DNA of 35,864 nt from Nitrospirota bacterium (lineage in GTDB: Bacteria; Nitrospirota; Nitrospiria; Nitrospirales; Nitrospiraceae): assembly GCA_030682135.1 (NCBI GenBank), contig JAUXQT010000006.1, positions 1-35,864 on the forward strand. Direction: 5' to 3'. Positions 7,033-14,888 of this stretch are shown here, piece by piece; the stretch's first letter is position 1, and each line of letters opens with the position of its first letter. The notes below the pieces were generated by a model, which saw only the letters and a program-made list of their open reading frames with translations, did no database searches and was not told the origin of the DNA. A program made the translations under genes and the position numbers.

Positions 7033-7395
7033 ATGAAGACCTCTCTCACCGTATTCGTTATGTTCATCGTCGTGCTGTTGTCGGTGTCTCCGGCCCTGGC
7101 CAACCCGACCATGCTGCCGAAGCATCCGGGCTATCCCATGGGCAAAGCCGTCGATCCCGTGAGCGGACAGGCGCTCGCGAACGATCCCGGGCAGATCAAT
7201 GCGACGGGAGAGAAGTCGTTGGCCCAAGCCGCGGCATTCGACGACGTCCATGTACAGCAGAGTCTGTCGATCAATCAAAACGACCAACGGTTGCTGGAGA
7301 AGCCCGGTGCAGGGCTGCTGCCGAAGGTTCAGGGTCCGAACATCAAGATCGAGCCGCCGGTGAAGGAAGGCACAAAGGTGACTGCTTCACCGTAG
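7033..7395 (+). CDS. Small secreted protein of unknown function, 120 residues
   Basis: The ATG at 7033 follows AAGGAGG (7019-7025) at good distance. An in-frame ATG at 6892 would add a stretch that crosses the terminator hairpin and is unlikely. The signal peptide is clear (VFVMFIVVLLSVSPALANP). The mature 95 residues are low in complexity, proline- and glycine-rich, and probably not compactly folded. No family is recognised. A small perfect hairpin (CTTCAC/GTGAAG, 7385-7400) overlaps the stop codon, and a strong terminator follows. Confidence 0.8.
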   Translation: MKTSLTVFVMFIVVLLSVSPALANPTMLPKHPGYPMGKAVDPVSGQALANDPGQINATGEKSLAQAAAFDDVHVQQSLSINQNDQRLLEKPGAGLLPKVQGPNIKIEPPVKEGTKVTASP

Positions 7396-7425
7396 TGAAG
7401 AGTGCGACGAAGCGATGAACAGCCT

Positions 7426-7474
7426 GGCCGGATCCTGGCTGCTCAGCCATCCAGGGTTCGGCCATTTCTTTGTG
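7426..7474 (+). terminator. Rho-independent terminator
   Basis: GGCCGGATCCTGG (7426-7438) pairs over all 13 positions, with two G-T pairs, to CCAGGGTTCGGCC (7451-7463). A smaller CTG/CAG pairing sits in the loop. ATTTCTTTG follows. It ends the transcript of the gene stopping at 7395. Confidence 0.65.
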
Positions 7475-7657
7475 TCCCGGGCAACGGGGAGCATGGGCGA
7501 CTTCGGAACCTGTATTATCCGCTACTTGACCGATAGGAGCGTTCTTTCGCATCTTTCCCTAAGACGCCAGCCTGTGAGGCTTGTTCTTCTCCGACTGCGG
7601 GAGTAGGATCGTCCCAGTCCTAAATCAATGGTTTTCATGTAAAAGGGGGATCGCACC

Positions 7658-7918
7658 ATGGCAGATCGGTCAATGAATGTATTTGGTGTCATCGCCCTGT
7701 TGGGGATGATGGTTGGCGGTTGTGCAAGCGAGGGGACGACGGGATCGCCAAGTGCCGGGTCGGCATACGTCCCGCCTCAGGGCATCAACCGCATATCTTC
7801 TGGATCTGTGGAAGATACGTTGGAGGCGTGCAAGGCTCGTATCCCCAAGGACGCCAGCGCAGGTCAGAAGATGTTGGCGGAAGAAAGCTGCAACCGCGAT
7901 CAGGGCACTCGACGATAA
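7658..7918 (+). CDS. Small lipoprotein, 86 residues
   Basis: The N-terminus MADRSMNVFGVIALLGMMVGGC ends in a lipobox (VGGC) with the acylated cysteine at residue 22. About 64 residues follow, first Gly/Ser-rich linker, then a short helical part with a second and third cysteine (EACKAR, ESCNRD) that may pair. AGGGGG precedes the ATG. A strong hairpin follows. The family is unknown to me. Confidence 0.8.
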   Translation: MADRSMNVFGVIALLGMMVGGCASEGTTGSPSAGSAYVPPQGINRISSGSVEDTLEACKARIPKDASAGQKMLAEESCNRDQGTRR

Positions 7919-7937
7919 GTCAGTTCAGTCTTTGTGT

Positions 7938-7967
7938 CTGGGAGACGGCTGGACTGCCGTCTCCCAG
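7938..7967 (+). terminator. Strong hairpin after the small lipoprotein gene
   Basis: CTGGGAGACGGC (7938-7949) and GCCGTCTCCCAG (7956-7967) make a perfect 12-bp stem with a 6-base loop, 19 bases after the stop. There is no T run after it, so it may act as a 3' stabiliser rather than a true terminator. Confidence 0.45.
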
Positions 7968-8109
7968 GGCGCGATCTCGCTGGAGGCTCAAAAGATTTGA
8001 TGCCTGTTCCAGCGTTCCTCTTTTCCCCCTTGTCTCCGTCAAGCCATTGATCTCTTATCCCGATTCTCTTACTCCCATACTTTGTCGCTGGCGGGCTGTC
8101 CCTGCAATA

Positions 8110-8748
8110 ATGAACAATGGGAACGTGATGGTGCATGAGATGCTGCTGTCGATGAGGACGTTTTCACTAGGTTGTCGCGCCAACCGTTCTGGCTCTGTGA
8201 GACCCCATCTCGCGATGACGGTCTTGTTCCTAATGCTGGGGGCCTGTACGGGAGTGAATGTGAGCGGTGATCTGCCGACGGTCGCGTCTGTGGATCTTTC
8301 TCGCTATGCGGGCACGTGGTATGAACTTGCGCGGCTCCCGATGTGGTTTCAGCGTCACTGCGTAGACTCCAAGGCGGTCTACTCCATCCGTCCGGATGGG
8401 GCAGTCGGTGTGCATAATGAGTGTGTGACGGATGCCGGCGGATTCGAGCAGGCAGAAGGAGTCGCGACGGTGGTCGATCCCAAGACGAACGCGCGACTCA
8501 CGGTGGTATTCGATAACTGGTTCGCACGGCTGTTCGGTTCATCCCGCGACGGGAACTATTGGATTCTGGATCTCGATGCGGAGTATCGGATTGCGATCGT
8601 GGGGACTCCAGATCGTCAGTTTCTCTGGATTCTGTCCCGGACCCCTCAGCTGGATGAGACGACCTATCGTGGCCTGGTGGAGCGGGCGCGGCAGTTGGGG
8701 TATCCTGTGTCGGATCTCATCACCCCTCGTCGTCCCGCTTCTTCGTGA
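8110..8748 (+). CDS. blc: Bacterial lipocalin (Blc-type), lipoprotein
   Basis: The conserved lipocalin start YAGTWYELARLPMWFQ is followed by strands typical of Blc, including RLTVVFDNWFARLFG, GNYWILDLDAEYRIAIVG and FLWILSRTP. The family binds lipids and fatty acids, usually as an outer-membrane lipoprotein. The lipobox LGAC is at 8233-8244. The start is uncertain: ATGs at 8110, 8128, 8140, 8152 and 8215 are all in frame, and none has a clear ribosome-binding site. A start at 8128 or 8152 would give a more usual signal peptide. The open frame upstream to 7720 crosses the previous gene and is not real. The aldo/keto reductase gene follows after 59 bases. Confidence 0.9.
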   Translation: MNNGNVMVHEMLLSMRTFSLGCRANRSGSVRPHLAMTVLFLMLGACTGVNVSGDLPTVASVDLSRYAGTWYELARLPMWFQRHCVDSKAVYSIRPDGAVGVHNECVTDAGGFEQAEGVATVVDPKTNARLTVVFDNWFARLFGSSRDGNYWILDLDAEYRIAIVGTPDRQFLWILSRTPQLDETTYRGLVERARQLGYPVSDLITPRRPASS

Positions 8749-8807
8749 CAGCTTGAAATCATCAATCTGGCAGGCATCAGGAGCCTGGTCATCATGGAGA
8801 ATCGCGC

Positions 8808-9647
8808 ATGCCGTTGACTACCTATAACAACGTATCGGTTCCTGCGTTCATGTATGGCACCGCGTGGAAAAAAGAGGCCACGACGCAATTGGTGCAGCAA
8901 GCCGTGGCGGCTGGCTTCACGGCCATCGACACGGCCAATCAACTGATTCATTATCAGGAGGCCCTGGTGGGAGAGGCTTTGTTGGTCCTCGCGCAGCAAG
9001 GGGTTACGCGAGACCGCCTCTTTCTCCAGACCAAGTTTACCTCGACGAATGGTCAGGATCATCGGACCCCCTACGATGCTTCGGCCGATCTCACGACTCA
9101 AGTGATGCAGTCTTTCGACAGCTCGTTGGCTCATTTGCACACCGACTATCTCGATTCCTATGTCTTGCATGGGCCCTATCAGCGGCAGGGATTGGGTGCG
9201 GCGGACCGTGAGGTCTGGGCTGCCATCGAAGGGCTCTATCGGTCGGGGAAAACGAAAATGATCGGCATCAGCAATGTCACGGCGGAGCAACTCGCCCAGC
9301 TCTGTGCGGAGGCGGCCGTGAAACCGATGATGGTGCAGAACCGCTGTTATGCTGCACTCGGATGGGACAAAGAGGTACGGGAGATTTGCCGGGCCCACAA
9401 CATCATCTATCAAGGGTTTTCGTTGTTGACCGCGAATCAAGGCATCTTTGCCGAACCAGCCATTCGGGCTATCGCCAAGCGGTTAGGGGCTGGGCTGGCC
9501 CAGGTTGTCTTTCGGTTTGCGATGCAGGTCGGGATGCTCCCGTTGACCGGCACCACGAATCCGCAGCATATGAAAGAAGATCTCCAGGCTGAGCAGTTCA
9601 CCCTGACGGAGGAAGATTTACGGGTGATTGAAACGATTGGAATGTAA
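8808..9647 (+). CDS. Aldo/keto reductase
   Basis: The 279-residue protein is a complete member of the NADPH-dependent aldo/keto reductase barrel family. The catalytic set is D41 (IDTAN), Y49, K76 (LQTKF) and H121 (VLHGP). The family pattern around the tyrosine is altered: the usual DTAxxYxNExxVG is DTANQLIHYQEALVG here, two residues longer, as I recall from one AKR branch. The C-terminal coenzyme region PLTGTTNPQHMKEDLQA is kept. The physiological substrate cannot be told from sequence. It follows the lipocalin gene on the same strand and ends 9 bases before the convergent ABC exporter gene. Confidence 0.9.
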   Translation: MPLTTYNNVSVPAFMYGTAWKKEATTQLVQQAVAAGFTAIDTANQLIHYQEALVGEALLVLAQQGVTRDRLFLQTKFTSTNGQDHRTPYDASADLTTQVMQSFDSSLAHLHTDYLDSYVLHGPYQRQGLGAADREVWAAIEGLYRSGKTKMIGISNVTAEQLAQLCAEAAVKPMMVQNRCYAALGWDKEVREICRAHNIIYQGFSLLTANQGIFAEPAIRAIAKRLGAGLAQVVFRFAMQVGMLPLTGTTNPQHMKEDLQAEQFTLTEEDLRVIETIGM

Positions 9648-9656
9648 ACCCGAGGC

Positions 9657-11387
9657 TTACGAGGGAAGTTCCGTCAAACGCAGGGTGTAGAGGTACTGGT
9701 AAAGCCCTTTACGGTCGATGAGCTCGGCATGGGTGCCGGTCTCAACGAGGTGGCCCTTACTGAGCACGAGGATGCGGTCGGCTCGTTGAATGGTCGTCAA
9801 GCGATGGGCGATCACAAAGGTCGTTCGGCCTTTCATGAGTTGCTCCAATGCTTCCTGGACGAGCCGCTCCGACTCACTGTCGAGGGCGGAGGTCGCTTCA
9901 TCTAACAGCAAGATCCTTGGATTTTTCACAATGGCCCTGGCGATGGCGATGCGTTGCCGCTGTCCGCCTGAGACATTGATCCCCTTTTCCCCCACGACGG
10001 TCTGGTACTGATCCGGGAAACTCACGATGAAGTCGTGGGCATGAGCCGCACGACTCGCCGCGATGACTTCCTCCTCAGTCGCCTCTCTGTTCCCGTAACG
10101 AATATTATCGAGAATCGTCCCGCCGAACAGGATCGTCTCTTGCGGAACCAGCGCGATCTGCCGATACCAGCTATCCATGGTGACTTGGCGGAGATCCTGT
10201 CCGTCGATCGTGATGCGCCCTTCCGTGGGATCGTAGAAGCGGTGGAGCAAGTTCATTACGGTCGTTTTTCCGGCGCCGGTGGGACCGACGATGGCGACGA
10301 GTTCGCCCGGTTTGGCTTCGAATGAGATATCCGTCAAGACCGGTTGGCGCGGGTCGTAGGCAAAGCCGATGTGCTCCGCCCGGATATGTCCCGAGACGGT
10401 GGACAGCGACGTGGCCGTGGGGGAGTCGCTCACTTCAGAATGGGTATCCAGAATTTCGAATACCCGTTGTGTGGCACCCTGCGCTTCCCGGATTTGTGCG
10501 AACACGCGGGCAGCGGAACTGAACGGACCGATCAGGATGCCGGCAAAGAGGACGAAGGCGAAGAGATCGCCGGGCGACACGGTTCCGTCGATGACTTGGA
10601 GTCCCCCATACCACAAGACCGCGGCGGCGGCGGAGAAGGTGAGGAGGCTGATGACGGGGACGAATACCGCCATGATGTTTGCCCGTTGCATCGTCAACGA
10701 CAAGGTCTGTTCGACTTGTGCCGCAAACCTGGTTTCTTCTCGTTCTGTTTGAACGAAAGACTTCACGATACGAATGCCGGAGATCACTTCTTCGATCAAG
10801 GTACTTAAAGCTGCAGTCTGGTCTTGAATCGAGGTCGAGAGAGATTTTAGTCTGCGACCAAAAAATTTCGCCACGAGGACGAGTAATGGGAGCAGAACCA
10901 GGATCAAGAGGCACAGCCGCCAGTTCATCATCAGTAAGAACGTGATCCCTCCGACGAAGGTCACGAGCTGTTTCGCGCTGTCGATCGGCGTTTCCGTGAC
11001 GACGGATTGGATGACCGTGACGTCGTTCATGAGCCGTGAGAGGAGTTCTCCGGTGCGCCGACGGGCAAAGAAGCTGACGGAGAGGGTATGCAGATGTTTA
11101 AAGAGGTGTTGGCGAAAATTGGCGACGATGCGCTGGGAAATCCAGGCGGTCAGATAACTGTGGCCCATGGAGCAGAGGCCTTGCAGGAGGACGAGCCCGA
11201 GAAAGAGAGAGATCAACTCCGTCATTCTGGACTGGTCGTGCTGGACGGTAATGACGTCCCATAACGTGCCGGCTAACCGCAGCAGGGCCAGATTAATCGC
11301 GGCGACCGCCATGACCAGCAGGCCTGCGATGGCCATACGGGACAGATAGGGCTTCAGGAACGGGAGAAATCGTGAGAAGGTGGACAT
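9657..11387 (-). CDS. ABC exporter, fused membrane and ATPase domains (MsbA-like)
   Basis: The 576-residue protein is of usual length for a homodimeric half-transporter. Six membrane helices lie in residues 15-310, with the coupling-type segment RTGELLSRLMNDV. In the ATPase half I see Walker A GPTGAGKTT (368-376), Q-loop VPQET (about 414), signature NVSGGQRQR (471-479), Walker B RILLLDEATS (491-500) and the switch histidine (AHRLT, H528). MsbA-like exporters move lipids, lipid A or drugs out of the inner leaflet. The substrate here is not known. It is the last gene of a possible three-gene run with two small genes upstream (gaps of 89 and 29 bases). Confidence 0.9.
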   Translation of the reverse strand: MSTFSRFLPFLKPYLSRMAIAGLLVMAVAAINLALLRLAGTLWDVITVQHDQSRMTELISLFLGLVLLQGLCSMGHSYLTAWISQRIVANFRQHLFKHLHTLSVSFFARRRTGELLSRLMNDVTVIQSVVTETPIDSAKQLVTFVGGITFLLMMNWRLCLLILVLLPLLVLVAKFFGRRLKSLSTSIQDQTAALSTLIEEVISGIRIVKSFVQTEREETRFAAQVEQTLSLTMQRANIMAVFVPVISLLTFSAAAAVLWYGGLQVIDGTVSPGDLFAFVLFAGILIGPFSSAARVFAQIREAQGATQRVFEILDTHSEVSDSPTATSLSTVSGHIRAEHIGFAYDPRQPVLTDISFEAKPGELVAIVGPTGAGKTTVMNLLHRFYDPTEGRITIDGQDLRQVTMDSWYRQIALVPQETILFGGTILDNIRYGNREATEEEVIAASRAAHAHDFIVSFPDQYQTVVGEKGINVSGGQRQRIAIARAIVKNPRILLLDEATSALDSESERLVQEALEQLMKGRTTFVIAHRLTTIQRADRILVLSKGHLVETGTHAELIDRKGLYQYLYTLRLTELPS

Positions 11388-11476
11388 GTTGAGGGACGAT
11401 GGTAGAGGGGCGGCTGCGAATAAATTACGAAAGCACGACAGAGGTGACGTCTCAAGATCCCTGGAAGAGTCGATCG

Positions 11477-11695
11477 CTACAGTTGCGCGATCGACTCGAT
11501 CAGGTTTTTATTGACGGCCACAAACTCCGAGCGATCCTTATCATCGATCACCACGTCGGTGAGGCTGATAAAGAGGCGTTGCTCTTCGTTGATCGCATCG
11601 GACACACGATGTCTCATGGGAGGAATGAGGAAGTCGCCAACGTAGACGCAGTTCACAGTCCGGACGCGGATGCGAACCTTCTTGCCTTCGGGCAC
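11477..11695 (-). CDS. Conserved small protein, 72 residues, possibly DUF6812-like
   Basis: It starts with GTG at 11695 behind a strong GGAGGAGG. The sequence KVRIRVRTVNCVYVGDFLIP followed by a predicted strand pair (RLFISLTDVVI) suggests a tiny beta-barrel domain; the pattern resembles what I know as DUF6812, but I am unsure. It has no signal peptide. It lies between the bS22/mS38-like gene and the ABC exporter on the same strand. The function is unknown. Confidence 0.75.
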   Translation of the reverse strand: MPEGKKVRIRVRTVNCVYVGDFLIPPMRHRVSDAINEEQRLFISLTDVVIDDKDRSEFVAVNKNLIESIAQL

Positions 11696-11724
11696 CGACC
11701 CCTCCTCCCCGTTCTCGGGTGAGC

Positions 11725-11820
11725 CTAGCTCTTACGACGTTCGAATTTTTGACGCCGGCGAAGCTTCTTGTACTTGTGCTTGCGCATTTTCTTACGGCGT
11801 TTTTTCAAAACACTGGACAT
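11725..11820 (-). CDS. Ribosomal microprotein of the bS22 / mS38 (AURKAIP1/COX24) family
   Basis: A 31-codon frame from ATG at 11820, with AGGAG about 8 bases upstream, reads MSSVLKKRRKKMRKHKYKK and continues LRRRQKFERRKS. About two thirds of it is Lys or Arg. It matches the pattern of the bacterial AURKAIP1/COX24 domain (as in mycobacterial bS22, which begins GSVIKKRRKRMSKKKHRKL), a peptide bound deep in the small ribosomal subunit. It is too short for ordinary gene callers. It leads the DUF6812-like gene by 29 bases. Confidence 0.85.
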   Translation of the reverse strand: MSSVLKKRRKKMRKHKYKKLRRRQKFERRKS

Positions 11821-11927
11821 GCGTTCTCTCCTGCGAAGGGGGGAGTGTAGAAGTTTCCGTCTCAAATTGCAAGGCCATGAGCGGATTTAATTGATCATGA
11901 TCGCGGCGGAGGCACTGTAGGGGCCGC

Positions 11928-11956
11928 TTGACCTGCCTGATACCCATTCCTATACT
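11928..11956 (+). promoter_or_regulatory. Sigma-70 promoter giving an apparently leaderless transcript
   Basis: TTGACC at 11928-11933 and TATACT at 11951-11956 with the ideal 17-base spacer. The expected start of transcription, about 7 bases after the -10, falls on the ATG at 11963. No Shine-Dalgarno site is visible. Confidence 0.7.
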
Positions 11957-11962
11957 GCACGC

Positions 11963-12472
11963 ATGATGTACTCACACAAATTTTCACTGCTCCCGGTATT
12001 GCTCTTAATCGGTTCGATTGTCTTGGCCGGCGCCGGCTGCAGCGGCAAGACCATTCAATATCCGGAGGATCACGAACGGTATCTCCTGATCGATCGGGCG
12101 GTGGAATCGCTTCGCCAGGCCTATGTGAAGAAAGATGCGTCGGCACTGGCGGCGGTCATGATGCCGATTGAACAGCTCGAGCGGTTGCAGGAAGAGGCTC
12201 GAGGCGATTTCGAGACGTATAGTGCCATGACGTTGGACTTCTCGCTCGAACGCATCATGATTGAAGGGGACGACATCGACGTCTTCGTGCATTGGCAGGG
12301 CCTGTGGAAGAAAGATGCGGACGATCCCGGCTTCCGGCAGCGAGGCCACACGCGATTGCAGTGGGTCGGAACGAAGTCGGTTCTGTTACGCGGGGTTCAA
12401 GGCGATTCTCCTTTCGGGATGAAAGCTCGACAGGCCACGACCGATTCCACTCATACCCCCAAGAAGAAATAA
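11963..12472 (+). CDS. Lipoprotein of unknown function, first gene of the nadB operon
   Basis: The 169-residue protein has a lipoprotein signal (LLLIGSIVLAGAGC, lipobox AGAGC). The mature part looks like a small alpha/beta domain in which a helix (IDRAVESLRQAYVKKDASALAAVMMP) is followed by strands (AMTLDFSLERIMIEGDDIDVFVHWQG). This would suit an NTF2/SnoaL-like cone fold; that is pattern-based. It starts right where its promoter predicts transcription to begin. nadB follows with only 3 bases between, so the pair is certainly co-transcribed. There is no evident functional link between a lipoprotein and NAD synthesis. Confidence 0.85.
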   Translation: MMYSHKFSLLPVLLLIGSIVLAGAGCSGKTIQYPEDHERYLLIDRAVESLRQAYVKKDASALAAVMMPIEQLERLQEEARGDFETYSAMTLDFSLERIMIEGDDIDVFVHWQGLWKKDADDPGFRQRGHTRLQWVGTKSVLLRGVQGDSPFGMKARQATTDSTHTPKKK

Positions 12473-12475
12473 TCT

Positions 12476-14122
12476 ATGGCATCTCGTCGATCGCGTGCTC
12501 CAGTGGAGGCCGATTTCCTGGTCATCGGGAGCGGTGTGGCCGGTCTCCGCGCGGCATTGGAGCTCAGCCGTTCGGGCCGTGTCATGGTGCTGACAAAGGG
12601 CCATCCGCTGCAGAGCAGTTCGATCCATGCGCAGGGCGGGGTGGCGGTGGCGATGAGTGAAGAGGACGATGTGGCGATCCATTTGACCGACACGCTCAAA
12701 GCGGGGCACGGGCTCTGCCGAAAAGAAGCGGTGCGGGTTCTTGTCGAGGAAGGCCCTGCGCGGATTCAAGAGTTAATCGGGTGGGGGGCGAAGTTCGACA
12801 AAGTCGGCGGGAAGTTCGCCTTCGCTCGTGAGGCAGCCCACAGCCGAAGCCGTATCCTGCGTGCGCGGGGGGATGCGACAGGGAACGAGATGGTGCGCGT
12901 GTTGATTGCCGAGGTGAATCGGCAGAAGCAGATACAGCGGTTGGACCATCACTTTACCGTGGATCTCGTGGTCGACGCCGGACGTTGTTGCGGGGCGGTG
13001 GTGCTGGATGAAGGATCTGGCCGTCAGTTTGTGCTGCCGGCACGTGCGATCGTGTTGACCACCGGCGGGGCCGGGCAGATCTATGCGCGAACGACTAATC
13101 CTGCCAATGCCACCGGTGATGGCATGGCCATGGCGTTGCGTGCTGGCGCGGTACTGCAAGATATGGAATTCGTACAGTTCCATCCCACTGCATTGTATTT
13201 GCCGTCGAGCCCGCCCTTTTTGCTATCGGAAGCGATGCGTGGCGAGGGCGCGCAGTTGCGTAATAATAAGGGGGCGCTGTTCATGCAGCGTTACCACCCG
13301 ATGGGGGCGTTAGCGCCGAGAGATATCGTCTCGCGGGCGATCTTGGCTGAGATGGCCGCGACGAAAGCGCGCCATGTTTATCTTGATGTCACCCACTTGG
13401 GTGCAGAGTTCGTGAAGCGGCGTTTCCCGACGATCTATGCGACCTGCCTGCGCTACGATATCGATATTACGGAGGAATGGATCCCGGTATCTCCCAGCGC
13501 GCATTACATGATGGGCGGGGTTTGGACCGATCTGAACGGTGCGACAACGGTTCCGGGGCTCTTCGCCGCCGGGGAGGTAGCTTGTAGCGGTGTGCATGGA
13601 GCGAATCGTCTGGCGAGTAATTCCTTGCTCGAAGGATTGGTGTTTGGAGCGCGCGCGGCCACGGTAGCCGTGGCCTTTGCAGGCAGACATGATATTCCAC
13701 AGCTCTCGTCTCAAGAGGCCGCGATTCGGGCGGGTCAATTTGGCACATTGGATGATGCGGAAAAGCTGCGAAGCTCATTGCGGCGAACGATGTGGGGCCA
13801 GGTCGGTGTGATTCGCTCTGGCGAATCGCTCATCCGGGCCTGCGCGCAATTGTCGCGGTGGGCTCAACTTGTGGCTCAGCCGTTTGCCAGCCGAGCCGCG
13901 TTAGAAGTGAAGAACATGGTGCAGGTGGCACAATGCGTCGCGGAAGCGGCGCTGTGGCGAGAAAACAGTGTCGGGGCTCATTACCGGTCAGATTGTCCGG
14001 AGGCCAAGCGGGCCGGTTGGCAGCAACACAGCCGCCTCTCCAGCGGGGAAGTGGTCAGCGGGAAGACTCTTCAGAAGAAGTCGCGGGGGCTGCTATTGTC
14101 TCTGCGGGGGCGTATCGGCTGA
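12476..14122 (+). CDS. nadB: L-aspartate oxidase
   Basis: It converts L-aspartate to iminoaspartate with FAD, the first step of de novo NAD synthesis. The 548-residue chain has the Rossmann FAD motif VIGSGVAGLRAALEL near the start (GxGxxG at 18-23), the family block SSIHAQGGVAVAM, HPTALYLPS with the substrate-binding histidine, the arginine-bearing EAMRGEGAQL and the second FAD region GLFAAGEVACSGVHGANRLASNSLLEGL. These separate it from succinate dehydrogenase flavoproteins in this context. nadA and nadC are not in this window. Its last 68 bases overlap the end of the convergent transglycosylase gene. Confidence 0.95.
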   Translation: MASRRSRAPVEADFLVIGSGVAGLRAALELSRSGRVMVLTKGHPLQSSSIHAQGGVAVAMSEEDDVAIHLTDTLKAGHGLCRKEAVRVLVEEGPARIQELIGWGAKFDKVGGKFAFAREAAHSRSRILRARGDATGNEMVRVLIAEVNRQKQIQRLDHHFTVDLVVDAGRCCGAVVLDEGSGRQFVLPARAIVLTTGGAGQIYARTTNPANATGDGMAMALRAGAVLQDMEFVQFHPTALYLPSSPPFLLSEAMRGEGAQLRNNKGALFMQRYHPMGALAPRDIVSRAILAEMAATKARHVYLDVTHLGAEFVKRRFPTIYATCLRYDIDITEEWIPVSPSAHYMMGGVWTDLNGATTVPGLFAAGEVACSGVHGANRLASNSLLEGLVFGARAATVAVAFAGRHDIPQLSSQEAAIRAGQFGTLDDAEKLRSSLRRTMWGQVGVIRSGESLIRACAQLSRWAQLVAQPFASRAALEVKNMVQVAQCVAEAALWRENSVGAHYRSDCPEAKRAGWQQHSRLSSGEVVSGKTLQKKSRGLLLSLRGRIG

Positions 14123-14774
14123 CCGGACGTTCCAGGATTACACCGTCACGTACCAGAAATGTGCGGTAGTATCCGAGCACCTTCCTGACGTATCGTCTGG
14201 TTTCATCGTATGGGGGCAGTGCCTGGTAGTGCTCGACGGCATGTTCTCCTGCATTGTAGGCCGCCAGGGCCAGCGGTAAATTTCCATGAAATCGGTCGAG
14301 CAGCTGGCGTAAGTATTTCGTCCCTCCGCCCACATTATCATCAGGGTCATACATATCCCGCACATCCAGGCGCAGGGCGGTCTGTGGCATCAGTTGCATG
14401 AGGCCGATCGCTCCGGCACGAGACACGGCCCGTGGATCAAAATTCGACTCGGCTTTGATGACGGCTCGGATCAACGCGGGATGGAGTTGATGTTGTGAGG
14501 AGTAGCGACGGATGACTGGTTCGAGCTCTCGTTCGGACAAGATGTCGTGGAAGCGGTTGGATTTGGATTCGATCTCGATTTTCCGATAGCGAGCATCGGA
14601 GGGGACATTGGTGAGCGAGATCGAGCCGTCGCGTCCGACATATTGATAAATTTCTGCCGTGGCAGCCGGTACGGAGCAGGCTAGTGAGCCGATTCCCGCG
14701 ATGGCCGTCGTGGTGAGGCCAATAGCCGCGTGGCGTCCGAGAGATGTTATGAGCCGCGAAAATGTGTTGTGCAT
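14055..14774 (-). CDS. Lytic transglycosylase with DUF4124 N-terminus
   Basis: It cleaves peptidoglycan glycan strands. The 239-residue protein has a signal peptide cut near AATAEIYQ, a short DUF4124-like segment (IYQYVGRDGSISLTNVP), and the SLT domain with the catalytic glutamate E109 (IKAESNFDPRAVS), GLMQLMP, and AYNAGEHAVEHY. It should act in the periplasm. Its 3' end overlaps nadB tail to tail by 68 bases, which is long for convergent essential genes. The upstream region on the minus strand is about 115 bases from the end of the aminotransferase gene. Confidence 0.92.
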   Translation of the reverse strand: MHNTFSRLITSLGRHAAIGLTTTAIAGIGSLACSVPAATAEIYQYVGRDGSISLTNVPSDARYRKIEIESKSNRFHDILSERELEPVIRRYSSQHQLHPALIRAVIKAESNFDPRAVSRAGAIGLMQLMPQTALRLDVRDMYDPDDNVGGGTKYLRQLLDRFHGNLPLALAAYNAGEHAVEHYQALPPYDETRRYVRKVLGYYRTFLVRDGVILERPVSRYAPAETIAAPATSSEESSR

Positions 14775-14888
14775 GGTTGCAACGATATCAGTCTGCTACT
14801 GGCTGTCAAGAAAGTGCAGATCTTGTGCCTGGAGGCGAAGCGTAAATAATGTAGGAAAACAACGGGGTCTGTGCGAGGGGGCGAAGGG

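Noticed and set aside
7720-8109. Upstream extension of the lipocalin frame
   Set aside because: It overlaps the small lipoprotein gene and its hairpin; the lipocalin signal sequence starts far downstream.
8808-9647. Aldo/keto reductase seemingly lacking its catalytic tyrosine
   Set aside because: Tyr49 is present but shifted by a two-residue longer loop; this matches a known branch pattern and does not indicate loss.
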